A DNA stretch of 42,210 bases from Mesorhizobium sp. (GTDB lineage: Bacteria > Pseudomonadota > Alphaproteobacteria > Rhizobiales > Rhizobiaceae), in contig NZ_JANINM010000213.1 of the NCBI RefSeq assembly GCF_024509055.1, positions 1 through 42,210 of the forward strand, read 5' to 3'. Position numbers and translations under genes: made by a program. The notes under the pieces are model-generated. The model had not been told where the DNA came from. It searched no databases and worked only from the letters and a program-made list of their open reading frames with translations. Positions 1 to 7,719 of the stretch are shown piece after piece (position 1 is the stretch's first letter; every line of letters starts with the position of its first letter).

Positions 1-98
1 CCGCAGCACGCGCTCCAGCCGGCCACGCGAAGAATGGCCGGGCAGGGGGTCGAGCGGCAGATGGATGCCGGCGGGGTTCTCGTCGCGCTGGCGGGCGG

Positions 99-102
<4 letters not shown>
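1..102 (-). CDS. Methylenetetrahydrofolate reductase, N-terminal fragment (runs off left edge)
   Basis: Only the first 34 codons are in the window. The start ATG (102-100) overlaps the TGA of the MetV-like gene in an ATGA arrangement, so the two are translationally coupled. The visible peptide ends in SRGRLERVLR, which resembles the segment just before the first beta strand of MetF-type reductases. The identity is inferred mainly from position: MTHFR C-terminal (MetV-type) proteins are normally encoded beside their MetF partner. If correct, the enzyme interconverts 5-methyl- and 5,10-methylene-tetrahydrofolate. In a demethylation cluster it would run in the oxidative direction, disposing of methyl groups taken from betaine. 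Another folate enzyme is possible because no catalytic residue is visible. Confidence 0.55.
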
Positions 103-687
<585 letters not shown>

Positions 688-695
<8 letters not shown>

Positions 696-990
696 TTTCT
701 TTTCCGCCCGCCTTGACCAGGGCGACCAGCCGCTCCCGGTCGTATTTTGCGTCGAGTTCCTGGTAGGCCTTCTCGACTTCGGCCTCGAGGTCGTCGCCGA
801 CCGCAACCGGGTCGGCCTTGCGCCATTCGGCCAGGTAGTCGTCGGTGCCGCCGGCGCCGGTGCGCATGGCGCACATGTCGATCGCCTCGGTGAAGCGCAA
901 CGGCAGTTCGCGCTTGGCATTCTGCCTGCCCTTCTTGACGATGACTTGGGCAGGGATGTCGCGCCAATAGACGACGATCAGGTCGGCCAT
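688..990 (-). CDS. Small 'virulence factor' family protein (PF13769-like)
   Basis: A 100-residue soluble protein opening with MADLIVVYWRDIPAQVIVKK, followed by an arginine/lysine-rich stretch and an acidic C-terminal helix. This matches the small stand-alone version of the Virulence_fact domain, whose biochemical function is unknown. It is the first gene of the operon that continues into the MetV-like and MetF-like genes. A good GGAG-type ribosome site precedes the ATG. Its constant company with folate and corrinoid genes suggests an accessory role in C1 metabolism, such as cofactor or electron handling, rather than virulence. That role is inference. No catalytic motif is recognisable. Confidence 0.75.
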
Positions 991-1123
991 GAAATCTTAC
1001 TCCTCAATGGTTGGAGCATTGCCGCATGCGTCATGGGGCCGCTTGTTATGGGACGACGCGCGCGCCTTCAAAAGCGACGCTGTGGATGACGCAAAGCGGA
1101 TGGCGAAATTTGGTGCCGGCTGA

Positions 1124-1906
1124 TTACCAGACACGCTTGGTCAATCCGGTCCAGAGATAGAACCAGATCGTCGGGTGAAACCACTGCTTTGACGGCAGGC
1201 CGGGATCGATCGTCACGAGCTTTCCGGCCAGCGCATCGTTCACCGCCTCGACACAGATGTCACGGGAAAACACGGCCTGCCGCAGCGCATGGGTGGCGAT
1301 GGTATCCCCCGGCTTCTGCTTGCCGCGCGCCTGTTTCAGCACCGCACCGGTGTCGACCCCGGCATCGACGAGGTGGACAGTGGTGCCGAAGTTCTGGGCG
1401 TCGCCGGAAGCCAGCGCCCAGTAGCCGCCGTTCATGCCGCGATATTTCGGGTTGATGCCTGCGTGATAGTTGAGCACCGGGCAAGGCATCTTCGCCAGCG
1501 TGCCTTTCGACAACATCCTGCAGCCGGCAAGCAGAACGACACCCGGGCCGATCCTCTCGATCGCCTGCAGGCATTCCGGTCCGTCGGCGGACGGTACATG
1601 GACGATCGCCTGGCCCTGGCGCGGCCTGATTTCGAGTTTCTCGTCGGCAATCAGGCGCTCGGCATGGCTGGCGAAGAACCGTTTGCCGGCCCTGGTCAGC
1701 GCCATCGTACCGAGCTGGCCGATGGCCGAGATCCAGCCTTGGCGGCGGGCGCGTCCGAGCAGCAAACGCTTTTTCGATTCAGGGGTTTCGAGGATGACGC
1801 TGACATGGCCGACGCGGTCGGCGAGCGTATTGACGATGGCCCAGATATGCGGGCCGCCTTCGGTGACGACCACGACCGGTCGCAGACCGGACTCCGACGC
1901 TGTCAT
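1124..1906 (-). CDS. Formyltransferase-fold protein
   Basis: A 260-residue protein with the N-terminal formyltransferase fold (Formyl_trans_N, as in PurN, Fmt and sugar-nucleotide formyltransferases). The catalytic triad is visible: Asn and His in LNYHAGINPKYRG and the Asp in VDAGVDTGAVL. The family uses 10-formyl-THF to formylate an amine. The acceptor cannot be read here: there is no tRNA-binding Fmt C-terminal domain, and the short C-terminal end is rich in Trp and Phe. It lies between the MetV operon and DUF4893 on the same strand, with gaps of about 130 and 95 bp. It may therefore be transcribed separately. Its place in a C1 cluster fits a user of formyl-THF, but this may be coincidence. 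Confidence 0.8.
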   Translation of the reverse strand: MTASESGLRPVVVVTEGGPHIWAIVNTLADRVGHVSVILETPESKKRLLLGRARRQGWISAIGQLGTMALTRAGKRFFASHAERLIADEKLEIRPRQGQAIVHVPSADGPECLQAIERIGPGVVLLAGCRMLSKGTLAKMPCPVLNYHAGINPKYRGMNGGYWALASGDAQNFGTTVHLVDAGVDTGAVLKQARGKQKPGDTIATHALRQAVFSRDICVEAVNDALAGKLVTIDPGLPSKQWFHPTIWFYLWTGLTKRVW

Positions 1907-2002
1907 GGCGAGGCCCCGTTCTCAAAATCGGGCGCATGCTAGGCGGGGACGGGTTAATCCTTGGTGTGCCGGCAGCCTTCGGCCCGGATGCGAAGGCGCA
2001 GC

Positions 2003-2578
2003 TCAGCGCCTGAATTCCATGATGTCGAGCTTCGATTCGTAGTAGGGCGCGGGAAACTCGATCCGCCATTCGGTGGCGCTGTTGCGGAAGGCGTAGCCAA
2101 CCTGGTCGCTCTCCGGGCCACTGCCATAAGGCTTGGCCTTGTCGTTGTTCACGGAGAACGAGCCGAGATAGATAGCGCGCTTCTCGCCATCGTCGAAGAA
2201 GCGCCCCGTCGTGCGCTGAGAGCCGCTGGTCTTCTCGAGCTTCCAGCCCGAGCCGTCGTCGGTCACCTTGCATTTGAACCAGCCATAAATGACGAGCGGG
2301 CTGATCCCGCCCACCTTGATGGTGCGGCATTTCCAATTGCCGGTCAGATCATTCTCGGAAAAGGCGACCAACGGCCCGGCGAGCAGGTCGTCCAGTTGCT
2401 TGACCTCGGCGGGTTTGCCGGCACTTGCTTCCGCAAGGGCCGCCTTGCGCGTCTCGTCATATTTGTCGAGCCGCGCCTTGTCCGCGGTCGTGATCAGCTT
2501 CTGAACTTGACCGTCGGCAAAGGCCGGCGCCGTGACACTGATGAGGCCAAGAGCGGCAAGCAGCAGACGAGGGATCAT
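2003..2578 (-). CDS. Secreted DUF4893 domain protein
   Basis: A 191-residue protein with a clear Sec signal peptide (MIPRLLLAALGLISVTAPAFA, cleavage near 21/22), so it is probably periplasmic. The mature part matches DUF4893 of Alphaproteobacteria. It has a helical N-terminal half followed by a beta-rich C-terminal half with GNWKCRTIKVGG, YGWFKCKV and GSGPESDQVGY. The two cysteines near positions 83 and 102 could form a disulfide. No enzymatic motif is visible and the function is unknown. It is transcribed alone or with the formyltransferase downstream. It shows no obvious link to methyl transfer. Confidence 0.8.
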   Translation of the reverse strand: MIPRLLLAALGLISVTAPAFADGQVQKLITTADKARLDKYDETRKAALAEASAGKPAEVKQLDDLLAGPLVAFSENDLTGNWKCRTIKVGGISPLVIYGWFKCKVTDDGSGWKLEKTSGSQRTTGRFFDDGEKRAIYLGSFSVNNDKAKPYGSGPESDQVGYAFRNSATEWRIEFPAPYYESKLDIMEFRR

Positions 2579-2691
2579 AGAGGGGTTCCCGTGTCGTTAG
2601 ATGCTCAAAGCCGCGAAGCGTACACAGCTTTTGGCAACAACGCCAACTTCGGCCAGGGCAGCTGAAGCAAGGATCTGAGCGCGGGACAACT

Positions 2692-3372
2692 TCAGGCGGC
2701 GTTTGTCGCCGCTCGCGCCAGCTCGCCGGTCAGATCGCCATAGCCGGTCGAGCGGCGCTCGTAAGCAAGTCCAAGCATGGCTGCGGCCTTCTCAGCAACC
2801 TTGTCGAGTTCCGGGTCGTCGGTCTGGGCGAGGTAGATCAGCTTCTCGTAATTGCCGAAATAGTCCTTGATCAGCTCGGGATGCCTGTCGAGGCCGAGCG
2901 GCTTGATGAAGAAGGAGTCGAACTGACGGCAGAGGAAGTCGGTCATGTAAAACGACATCATGTCGTCGTCGGCGACCTTCGCGTAGGCCTCCATGCCCTG
3001 GTAGAAGGCAAAGCAGTGAGGCCCGGCCATGCGCTCGACGCCGTGCTTTTCGATGACGCGGTCGAGCAGGCCGCCGGTGCCGCAATCGGCATAGCCGACG
3101 AAGATATGCTCGTAGCCTTCCGCCTTGGCCTTCTCGATCGCCTTGTCCATCGCCGGGGCGATGCGGTCCGGGTAGAAATGGAACTCTGCCGGCAGGCAGG
3201 TCAGTTCGAGATGGTCGAGCTTTAGCTGTTGCTTGACGGCCAAAACTTCGCGCGCAATCATCCCGCAGGCGATGACGAGCAGCCTGTCTGTTTGATTCGG
3301 TTGTGTTTTTTGCGTTTTGACCAAGTCGGGCCGGCTTTCGCTGCGGGGCTTAATATCTGTCGAGGGAGACAC
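2692..3372 (-). CDS. DUF1638 family protein of the corrinoid methyltransferase cluster
   Basis: A 226-residue DUF1638 protein. The conserved core starts at LLVIACGMIAREV (about residue 31). It includes GYADCGTGGLLD and AGPHCFAFY, giving conserved cysteines at about 36, 59, 97, 120 and 148 that could bind a metal or cluster. The family is of unknown function. It recurs beside MttB-type methyltransferases and corrinoid proteins, which is the context here. The longest reading frame starts with GTG at 3372, only 5 bp from the divergent entericidin ATG and with no Shine-Dalgarno. A start nearer the conserved core, such as TTG at 3324, is more likely because residues 1-28 are polar and atypical. 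It could be a chaperone or reductase for the corrinoid, but this is unproven. Confidence 0.8.
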   Translation of the reverse strand: MSPSTDIKPRSESRPDLVKTQKTQPNQTDRLLVIACGMIAREVLAVKQQLKLDHLELTCLPAEFHFYPDRIAPAMDKAIEKAKAEGYEHIFVGYADCGTGGLLDRVIEKHGVERMAGPHCFAFYQGMEAYAKVADDDMMSFYMTDFLCRQFDSFFIKPLGLDRHPELIKDYFGNYEKLIYLAQTDDPELDKVAEKAAAMLGLAYERRSTGYGDLTGELARAATNAA

Positions 3373-3377
3373 TGTTC

Positions 3378-3512
3378 ATGAAACTGCTACGCATCGCGCC
3401 GATCGCCATCCTGGCCTGCGCGCTTGCCCTCACGGCCTGCGCCAATACCATTCGGGGCGTCGGCAAAGACGTCAAATCGACGGCAAGGGCGGTCAAAGAC
3501 ACTGTCAACTGA
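3378..3512 (+). CDS. Entericidin A/B-type small lipoprotein
   Basis: A 44-residue gene: start ATG at 3378, TGA at 3510-3512. A GAGGGAGA ribosome site lies 8 bases upstream. The product is a lipoprotein of the entericidin EcnA/EcnB family, with a hydrophobic signal segment (residues 4-19), a lipobox LTAC with the lipidated cysteine at residue 21, and the short amphipathic tail NTIRGVGKDVKSTARAVKDT typical of the family. Entericidins are envelope lipoproteins linked to stress or stationary phase. It points away from DUF1638 and is followed by a bidirectional hairpin terminator. A TAATAT box at 3351-3356 is a possible -10 but has no good partner. Confidence 0.85.
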   Translation: MKLLRIAPIAILACALALTACANTIRGVGKDVKSTARAVKDTVN

Positions 3513-3540
3513 TCGGCACCTCTTCCATCATCTGGAACAA

Positions 3541-3568
3541 AAAAGCCGCGCTGCAAGGCGCGGCTTTT
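3541..3568. terminator. Bidirectional rho-independent terminator
   Basis: A perfect 11-bp inverted repeat (AAAAGCCGCGC / GCGCGGCTTTT) with the 6-base loop TGCAAG. It lies between the stop of the entericidin gene (3512, plus) and the stop of the corrinoid gene (3591, minus), so it serves both convergent transcripts. The A run at 3539-3544 gives a six-U tail for the minus-strand transcript. The plus-strand tail has only four U. Confidence 0.85.
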
Positions 3569-3590
3569 CAATTCATCCTGATGCCTTGGA

Positions 3591-4289
3591 TCAGGCCGAA
3601 GCGCGCACGTTGTGCTTGCGCTTCATGAAGTCCTTGGCGGTCTCGACCGCCACCGCCGCGTCGCGGCAGTAGGCGTCGGCGCCGACGGCCTTTCCGAATT
3701 CCTCATTGAGCGGCGCGCCGCCGACCAGCACGACGTAGTCGTCGCGGATGCCCTTTTCCTTCATGGTGTCGATGACGACCTTCATGTAGGGCATGGTGGT
3801 GGTGAGCAGCGCCGACATGCCGATGATGTCGGGCTGATGCTGCTCGATGGCGTCGAGATATTTTTCGACCGCGTTGTTGATGCCGAGGTCGATGACGTCG
3901 AAGCCGGCGCCTTCCATCATCATGCCGACGAGGTTCTTGCCGATGTCGTGGATGTCGCCCTTGACGGTGCCGATCACCATCTTGCCCTGCTTGGGCGCGC
4001 CGGTGGCGGCGAGCAGCGGGCGCAGGATGGCCATGCCGGCCTTCATGGCGTTGGCCGAGAGCAGCACTTCCGGCACGAACAGGATGCCGTCGCGGAAATC
4101 CTCGCCGACGATGCGCATGCCTTCGACGAGAGCCTCGGTCAGCACCTTGTAGGGAACCCAGCCGCGCTCGAGGAGGATGTGGGTGCCTTCCTCGATCTCT
4201 TCCTTCAGTCCGTCGTAGAGGTCGTCATGCATCTGCTGCACGAGTTCGTCGTCGGAAAGCTCGGAGAGGATGATCTCGTCGTCGGCCAT
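3591..4289 (-). CDS. Corrinoid (B12-binding) methyl-carrier protein, MttC-like
   Basis: A 232-residue two-domain corrinoid protein. The helical cap domain is at about residues 10-95 (with VPEVLLSANAMKAG) and the Rossmann B12 domain at 100-225. The cobalamin signature is complete: Asp112-x-His114-x2-Gly117 in GDIHDIGKN (His114 is the lower axial ligand), the SAL motif at 159-161 and GG at 190-191. It accepts a methyl group from an MttB-type methyltransferase on Co(I) and passes it to tetrahydrofolate through a second methyltransferase, which is not in this window. It is divergent from the MttB gene at 4559 across a 269-bp control region. It is the only corrinoid protein here, so it may also serve the second MttB at 23268. 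Substrate specificity cannot be read from it. Confidence 0.93.
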   Translation of the reverse strand: MADDEIILSELSDDELVQQMHDDLYDGLKEEIEEGTHILLERGWVPYKVLTEALVEGMRIVGEDFRDGILFVPEVLLSANAMKAGMAILRPLLAATGAPKQGKMVIGTVKGDIHDIGKNLVGMMMEGAGFDVIDLGINNAVEKYLDAIEQHQPDIIGMSALLTTTMPYMKVVIDTMKEKGIRDDYVVLVGGAPLNEEFGKAVGADAYCRDAAVAVETAKDFMKRKHNVRASA

Positions 4290-4385
4290 TTTTTTCTCGG
4301 GCTCCTTGCTGCTCGCAATGATTACGGCAGCCTAAAAATCGATGCGCCAATACCTAACCCGCGAAGGCAACATAGCCATAGCTGA

Positions 4386-4450
4386 TTTGCGACTTCCCGC
4401 AAAAGGAAAGCGACTGAAAAGTTAGCGCTTTTCTTGTCGATTTTGCGACA
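4386..4450. promoter_or_regulatory. Cluster of three inverted repeats between corrinoid and MttB genes
   Basis: Three adjacent dyads, all with 6-base spacers: TTTGCG-N6-CGCAAA (4386-4403), GAAAAG-N6-CTTTTC (4416-4433) and TGTCG-N6-CGACA (4435-4450). A direct repeat, GATTTGCGAC and GATTTTGCGAC, runs through the first and third. The cluster lies mid-way in the divergent promoter region, so it is a candidate operator for both sides. A TTGCGACA-containing dyad also occurs at 17254-17270. No strong -10/-35 pair was found. The dyads are seen directly; the regulatory role is inferred. Confidence 0.45.
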
Positions 4451-4558
4451 GGCGTTGGCGCTGGCTGGCCGTTTCCAATAGGGTGCATGGTTACGATCCG
4501 GCAAGAAGCGGCGCGACGGGCCGCGAACCAATTCAGGTCAAGTTTAGGATGAACGATC

Positions 4559-6133
4559 ATGAGCGATAACGCGGCAGTCGATCACGAGGCGTCAGGCGGG
4601 CGACGCGGACGCGGCGCCAGCGGCGGAGCGGCGGCGAGACGCGCGGCGCGCTCCGGCGGCGGCCCCGGCACACAGCTCACCTACATCAAGCGCAAGATCA
4701 ATGTTTACGAGGTCCTCAACGAGGAAGGCCTCGCGTTGATCGAGAAGAACACCGACACGGTGCTGGAAGAAATCGGCATCATCTTCCGCGACGACGCCGA
4801 GGCGCTCGCGCTCTGGAAGGAGGCCGGCGCGGACGTGAAGGGCGAGCGGGTGCACTTCCCGAAGGGGCTTTGCCGCTCGCTGCTCAAGACCGCGCCTTCG
4901 ATCTACACGCAACATGCGCGCAATCCGGAACGCTCGGTGCAGATCGGCGGCAACGCCACGGTGTTCGCACCGGTCTATGGTCCGCCCTTCGTGCGCGATC
5001 TCGACGGCAATCGCCGCTATGCGACGATCGAGGATTTCCAGAATTTCGTGAAGCTCGCCTACATGGCGCCGTCGATCCACCACTCGGGCGGCACGGTGTG
5101 CGAGCCCGTCGACGTGCCGGTGAACAAGCGCCATCTGGACATGATCTACGCCCACATCAAATACTCCGACAAACCCTTCATGGGTTCGGTGACCGCGCCG
5201 GAGCGCGCGGAAGATACGGTGGCGATGGCCAAGATCGTCTTCGGTGACGACTTCGTCGAGAACAACACCGTGCTCACCAGCCTGATCAACGCCAATTCGC
5301 CGATGGTGTTCGACGAAACCATGCTCGGCGCCCTGAAAGTCTATTCACGCCACAACCAGGCCTGCATCGTCACGCCGTTCATCCTGGCCGGCGCGATGAG
5401 CCCGGTGACGGTCGCCGGCACGCTGACGCAGGTGCTGGCCGAAGTGCTGGCGGGCGCGTCGTTCACGCAGCTGATCAAGCCCGGCGCGCCGGTGCTGTTC
5501 GGCACCTTCGCCTCGTCGATCTCGATGCAGTCGGGCGCACCGACCTTCGGCACGCCGGAGCCGTCGCTGGTCTCCTACGGCGCCGCGCAGCTGGCCCGGC
5601 GGCTTGGCCTGCCGTTCCGCACCGGCGGTTCGCTGTGCGCCTCGAAGGTTCCCGATGCGCAGGCGGCCTATGAGAGCGCCAACACGCTGAACTCGACGAT
5701 CCTCGCCGGCACCAATTTCGTGCTGCATTCGGCCGGCTGGCTCGAGGGCGGTCTCGCCTCCTGCTACGAAAAGTTCATGATGGACATCGACCAGCTCGGC
5801 ATGCAGCAGAAATTCTGCGAAGGCGTCGACCTGTCGGAAAACGGCCAGGCGATGGACGCCATCCGCCAGGTCGGCCCGGGCAGCCACTATCTCGGCTGCG
5901 ACCACACCCAGGCGAATTTCCAGACCGCGTTCTATCGCTCGAATATCGCCGACAACAATTCCTTCGAGCAGTGGCTGGCCGAAGGCGAGAAGACGGCGCC
6001 GCAGCGCGCCAACGAGCTCGCCCGCCGCTGGCTGGAGACTTACGAAGCACCACACCTCGATCCGAGCATCGACGAAGCCCTGAAGGACTTCATCGCCAAG
6101 AAGAAGGGCTCGATGGCCGACGCCTTCACTTGA
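4559..6133 (+). CDS. Non-pyrrolysine MttB-family methyltransferase (probably glycine betaine or a related quaternary amine)
   Basis: A 524-residue member of the trimethylamine methyltransferase (MttB) superfamily. There is no in-frame amber codon, so it is a non-pyrrolysine type like MtgB, the characterised glycine betaine:corrinoid methyltransferase of Desulfitobacterium. Residues 5-40 are a Gly/Arg/Ala-rich low-complexity leader, and the TIM-barrel core follows from about residue 42. Family landmarks include GGTVCEPVDVPVNKRHLD, INANSPMVFDETM, FILAGAMSPVTVAG and LHSAGWLEGGL. It would methylate the Co(I) corrinoid protein encoded divergently. The likely substrate is betaine because a dimethylglycine dehydrogenase and bmt lie nearby. 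Carnitine, proline betaine or other onium compounds cannot be excluded. A paralogue is at 23268-24845. Confidence 0.92.
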   Translation: MSDNAAVDHEASGGRRGRGASGGAAARRAARSGGGPGTQLTYIKRKINVYEVLNEEGLALIEKNTDTVLEEIGIIFRDDAEALALWKEAGADVKGERVHFPKGLCRSLLKTAPSIYTQHARNPERSVQIGGNATVFAPVYGPPFVRDLDGNRRYATIEDFQNFVKLAYMAPSIHHSGGTVCEPVDVPVNKRHLDMIYAHIKYSDKPFMGSVTAPERAEDTVAMAKIVFGDDFVENNTVLTSLINANSPMVFDETMLGALKVYSRHNQACIVTPFILAGAMSPVTVAGTLTQVLAEVLAGASFTQLIKPGAPVLFGTFASSISMQSGAPTFGTPEPSLVSYGAAQLARRLGLPFRTGGSLCASKVPDAQAAYESANTLNSTILAGTNFVLHSAGWLEGGLASCYEKFMMDIDQLGMQQKFCEGVDLSENGQAMDAIRQVGPGSHYLGCDHTQANFQTAFYRSNIADNNSFEQWLAEGEKTAPQRANELARRWLETYEAPHLDPSIDEALKDFIAKKKGSMADAFT

Positions 6134-6222
6134 AAGGAGCCCGATTCAGGCGGGGCTAAAGTCGCCAACATCATCCACAAGGAAGTCTGGCGGAGCGCGT
6201 TCTCCGACCCGGACAAGAAGGG

Positions 6223-6918
6223 ATGACGTCCGCATACCGCAGCGCTGGGTCCATCGCTGCGGCGCTTTCCGCGCACGGCCTCATCCTTCGCGGCGGCCTC
6301 AATTTCACGGCGGACGATGCGCCACCGGCCGGCCCCTCGGGCGTTCCGGCCCGATCCGCCCTGCTGGTCGGGCAAGCGGGCGCGGCGCCGTGGCCGCATT
6401 TCCTGCGCTGGCGCGAGCAGCAACCACAGGCGATCGCCAATCCGCTCGATACGTGGTCGCGCCAGGTGATCGGCGCGGTCGCAAACGAGTTCGGCGCTCG
6501 CGCCGCTTCACCGTCGGACAAGCCATATCTGCCGTTCCAGCAATGGGCGATGCGGGCGGAAGGGCTGAAGCCGTCGCCGCTCGGTATCCTCATGCATCCG
6601 GAATATGGGCTTTGGCACGCCTATCGCGGCGCGCTGCTGTTCGAGGATGAGATTGCGATCCCGGAACCTCAGGTGGTGTTTCATCTTTGCGATACATGCA
6701 TCGATAAACCCTGCCTGAAATCCTGTCCGGTCAACGCCTATTCTATGGAAGGGTTCGCATATCAGTCCTGCCTGGCGCATGTGCGCGGACCCGAAGGCGA
6801 ACCCTGCCGCAGCGGCGGCTGCCTTGACCGCAACGCTTGCCCGTACGGCGCTGACTATCGCTATCCGGCCGAAGTGCAGGCATTTCACATGGCGAGCTTC
6901 GCGCCGATGGCGGGCTGA
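6223..6918 (+). CDS. Two-cluster ferredoxin with cobalamin-reductase-like N-terminal region; candidate corrinoid activator
   Basis: A 231-residue protein. The C-terminal part has two sets of four cysteines: Cys156-x2-Cys159-x4-Cys164-x3-Cys168-Pro and Cys183, 195, 200 and 206 followed by Pro. This suggests two [4Fe-4S] clusters. The N-terminal 140 residues are not a simple ferredoxin. The stretch HPEYGLWHAYRGALLF (125-140) resembles the nitroreductase-like B12-binding region of MMACHC (CblC) and of the QueG and reductive dehalogenase families, which also end in two clusters. The gene follows MttB by 89 bp on the same strand. Corrinoid methyltransferases need an enzyme to re-reduce Co(II), and no RamA/RACo gene is visible here. 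This protein is a good candidate, by inference. A plain electron carrier is the alternative. Confidence 0.75.
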   Translation: MTSAYRSAGSIAAALSAHGLILRGGLNFTADDAPPAGPSGVPARSALLVGQAGAAPWPHFLRWREQQPQAIANPLDTWSRQVIGAVANEFGARAASPSDKPYLPFQQWAMRAEGLKPSPLGILMHPEYGLWHAYRGALLFEDEIAIPEPQVVFHLCDTCIDKPCLKSCPVNAYSMEGFAYQSCLAHVRGPEGEPCRSGGCLDRNACPYGADYRYPAEVQAFHMASFAPMAG

Positions 6919-6980
6919 TCGGAGAACCGCCTCTCAATAGGTCCTTGCTGGCGGATATCGCGGCGCCTTTGTTGGTCGCC

Positions 6981-7040
6981 TTGACTGCGGGCGCGAGTGG
7001 GCCTATTCATCAAATCATCAGATGACTTTATGAATAGGCC
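6981..7040 (+). promoter_or_regulatory. Promoter and 41-bp palindromic operator of the GntR gene
   Basis: A sigma70-type promoter, TTGACT (6981-6986), 17-base spacer, TATTCA (7004-7009), runs into a near-perfect palindrome at 7000-7040. Its arms match at 18 of 20 positions around A7020, with outer arms GGCCTATTCAT / ATGAATAGGCC and core TCATCAGATGA (7015-7025). The -10 box sits in the left arm and the predicted start point is near the centre. Binding here would block the gene's own transcription. FadR-type GntR dimers bind short dyads of this kind, so autorepression is the simplest reading. The right arm contains the ATG at 7030. Confidence 0.75.
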
Positions 7041-7719
7041 GATGCAACCTGCCACCAGAACCAATCTTGCCGCCAGCGCCACCGAAAGCCTGCGTGCCGA
7101 AATCATCGGCGGTCGCTGGAGCCTTGGCGAGCGCATTCCCAACGAAGCGGCCCTTGCCAACCTCCTGTCGGTCAGTCGCGGCACGGTGCGCGAAGCGGTG
7201 AGGGTGCTTGTCGCGCAAGGGCTGCTGGATACGCGACAGGGTTCGGGCACCTATGTGCGTTCGACCGTGGATTCGTCGGCCGCGCTCGATCGCGTCAAGC
7301 GCACCGGCCTGCGCGATCAATGGGAGGCGCGGGCAGCGCTGGACCTCGAAGCGGCACGGCTTGCCGCCATCCGTCGCACGCCCGCCGATCTCGACCGTAT
7401 GCGCCAGCTGCTCGCCGAGCGCGGCACCGTTGGCGATGGCGGGGGCGAAGCGTTCATCCGGCGGGATCTCGCCTTCCACAAGTCGGTCGTCGCCGCGTCC
7501 GGCAACAAGGCGATGATGGAGCTCTACGACTTCTTCACCGCCGCCATCACCGAAACCATCCAGGCCACGCTAGGCGGCGATCTTCCGGAACCCGATCAGC
7601 AGGCGCATGCCGCCATCGTCAACGCCATCGCCGCGAGCGATCCGGAGCGCGCGGTTGCCGCCGTCCGCGCTTTCATGGCGCCGGTGCTTGCCCAACTTGG
7701 AAGATTGCTTTCCCAATGA
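7030..7719 (+). CDS. GntR-family regulator, FadR subgroup (FCD ligand domain)
   Basis: A 229-residue regulator. The winged helix-turn-helix is at about 15-75 (LGERIPNEAALANLLSVSRG, then GTVREAVRVL and QGLLDTRQGSGTYV), and the all-helical FCD domain at about 90-220. DLAFHKSVV and QQAHAAIVNAI carry Asp and His residues of the kind that bind a metal in FCD domains. The start is uncertain. ATG 7030 lies inside the operator and lacks a Shine-Dalgarno, ATG 7042 has AGG close upstream, and a GTG at 6997 lies ahead of the predicted -10. Its stop overlaps the ATG of the MFS transporter (ATGA), so it very likely controls that operon in response to the transported compound. Confidence 0.9.
   Translation: MNRPMQPATRTNLAASATESLRAEIIGGRWSLGERIPNEAALANLLSVSRGTVREAVRVLVAQGLLDTRQGSGTYVRSTVDSSAALDRVKRTGLRDQWEARAALDLEAARLAAIRRTPADLDRMRQLLAERGTVGDGGGEAFIRRDLAFHKSVVAASGNKAMMELYDFFTAAITETIQATLGGDLPEPDQQAHAAIVNAIAASDPERAVAAVRAFMAPVLAQLGRLLSQ

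Noticed and set aside
4559..6133. Possible pyrrolysine-containing trimethylamine methyltransferase
   Set aside because: The reading frame runs to its natural end without an in-frame TAG, and family landmarks continue throughout, so no pyrrolysine is encoded. The same holds for 23268-24845.
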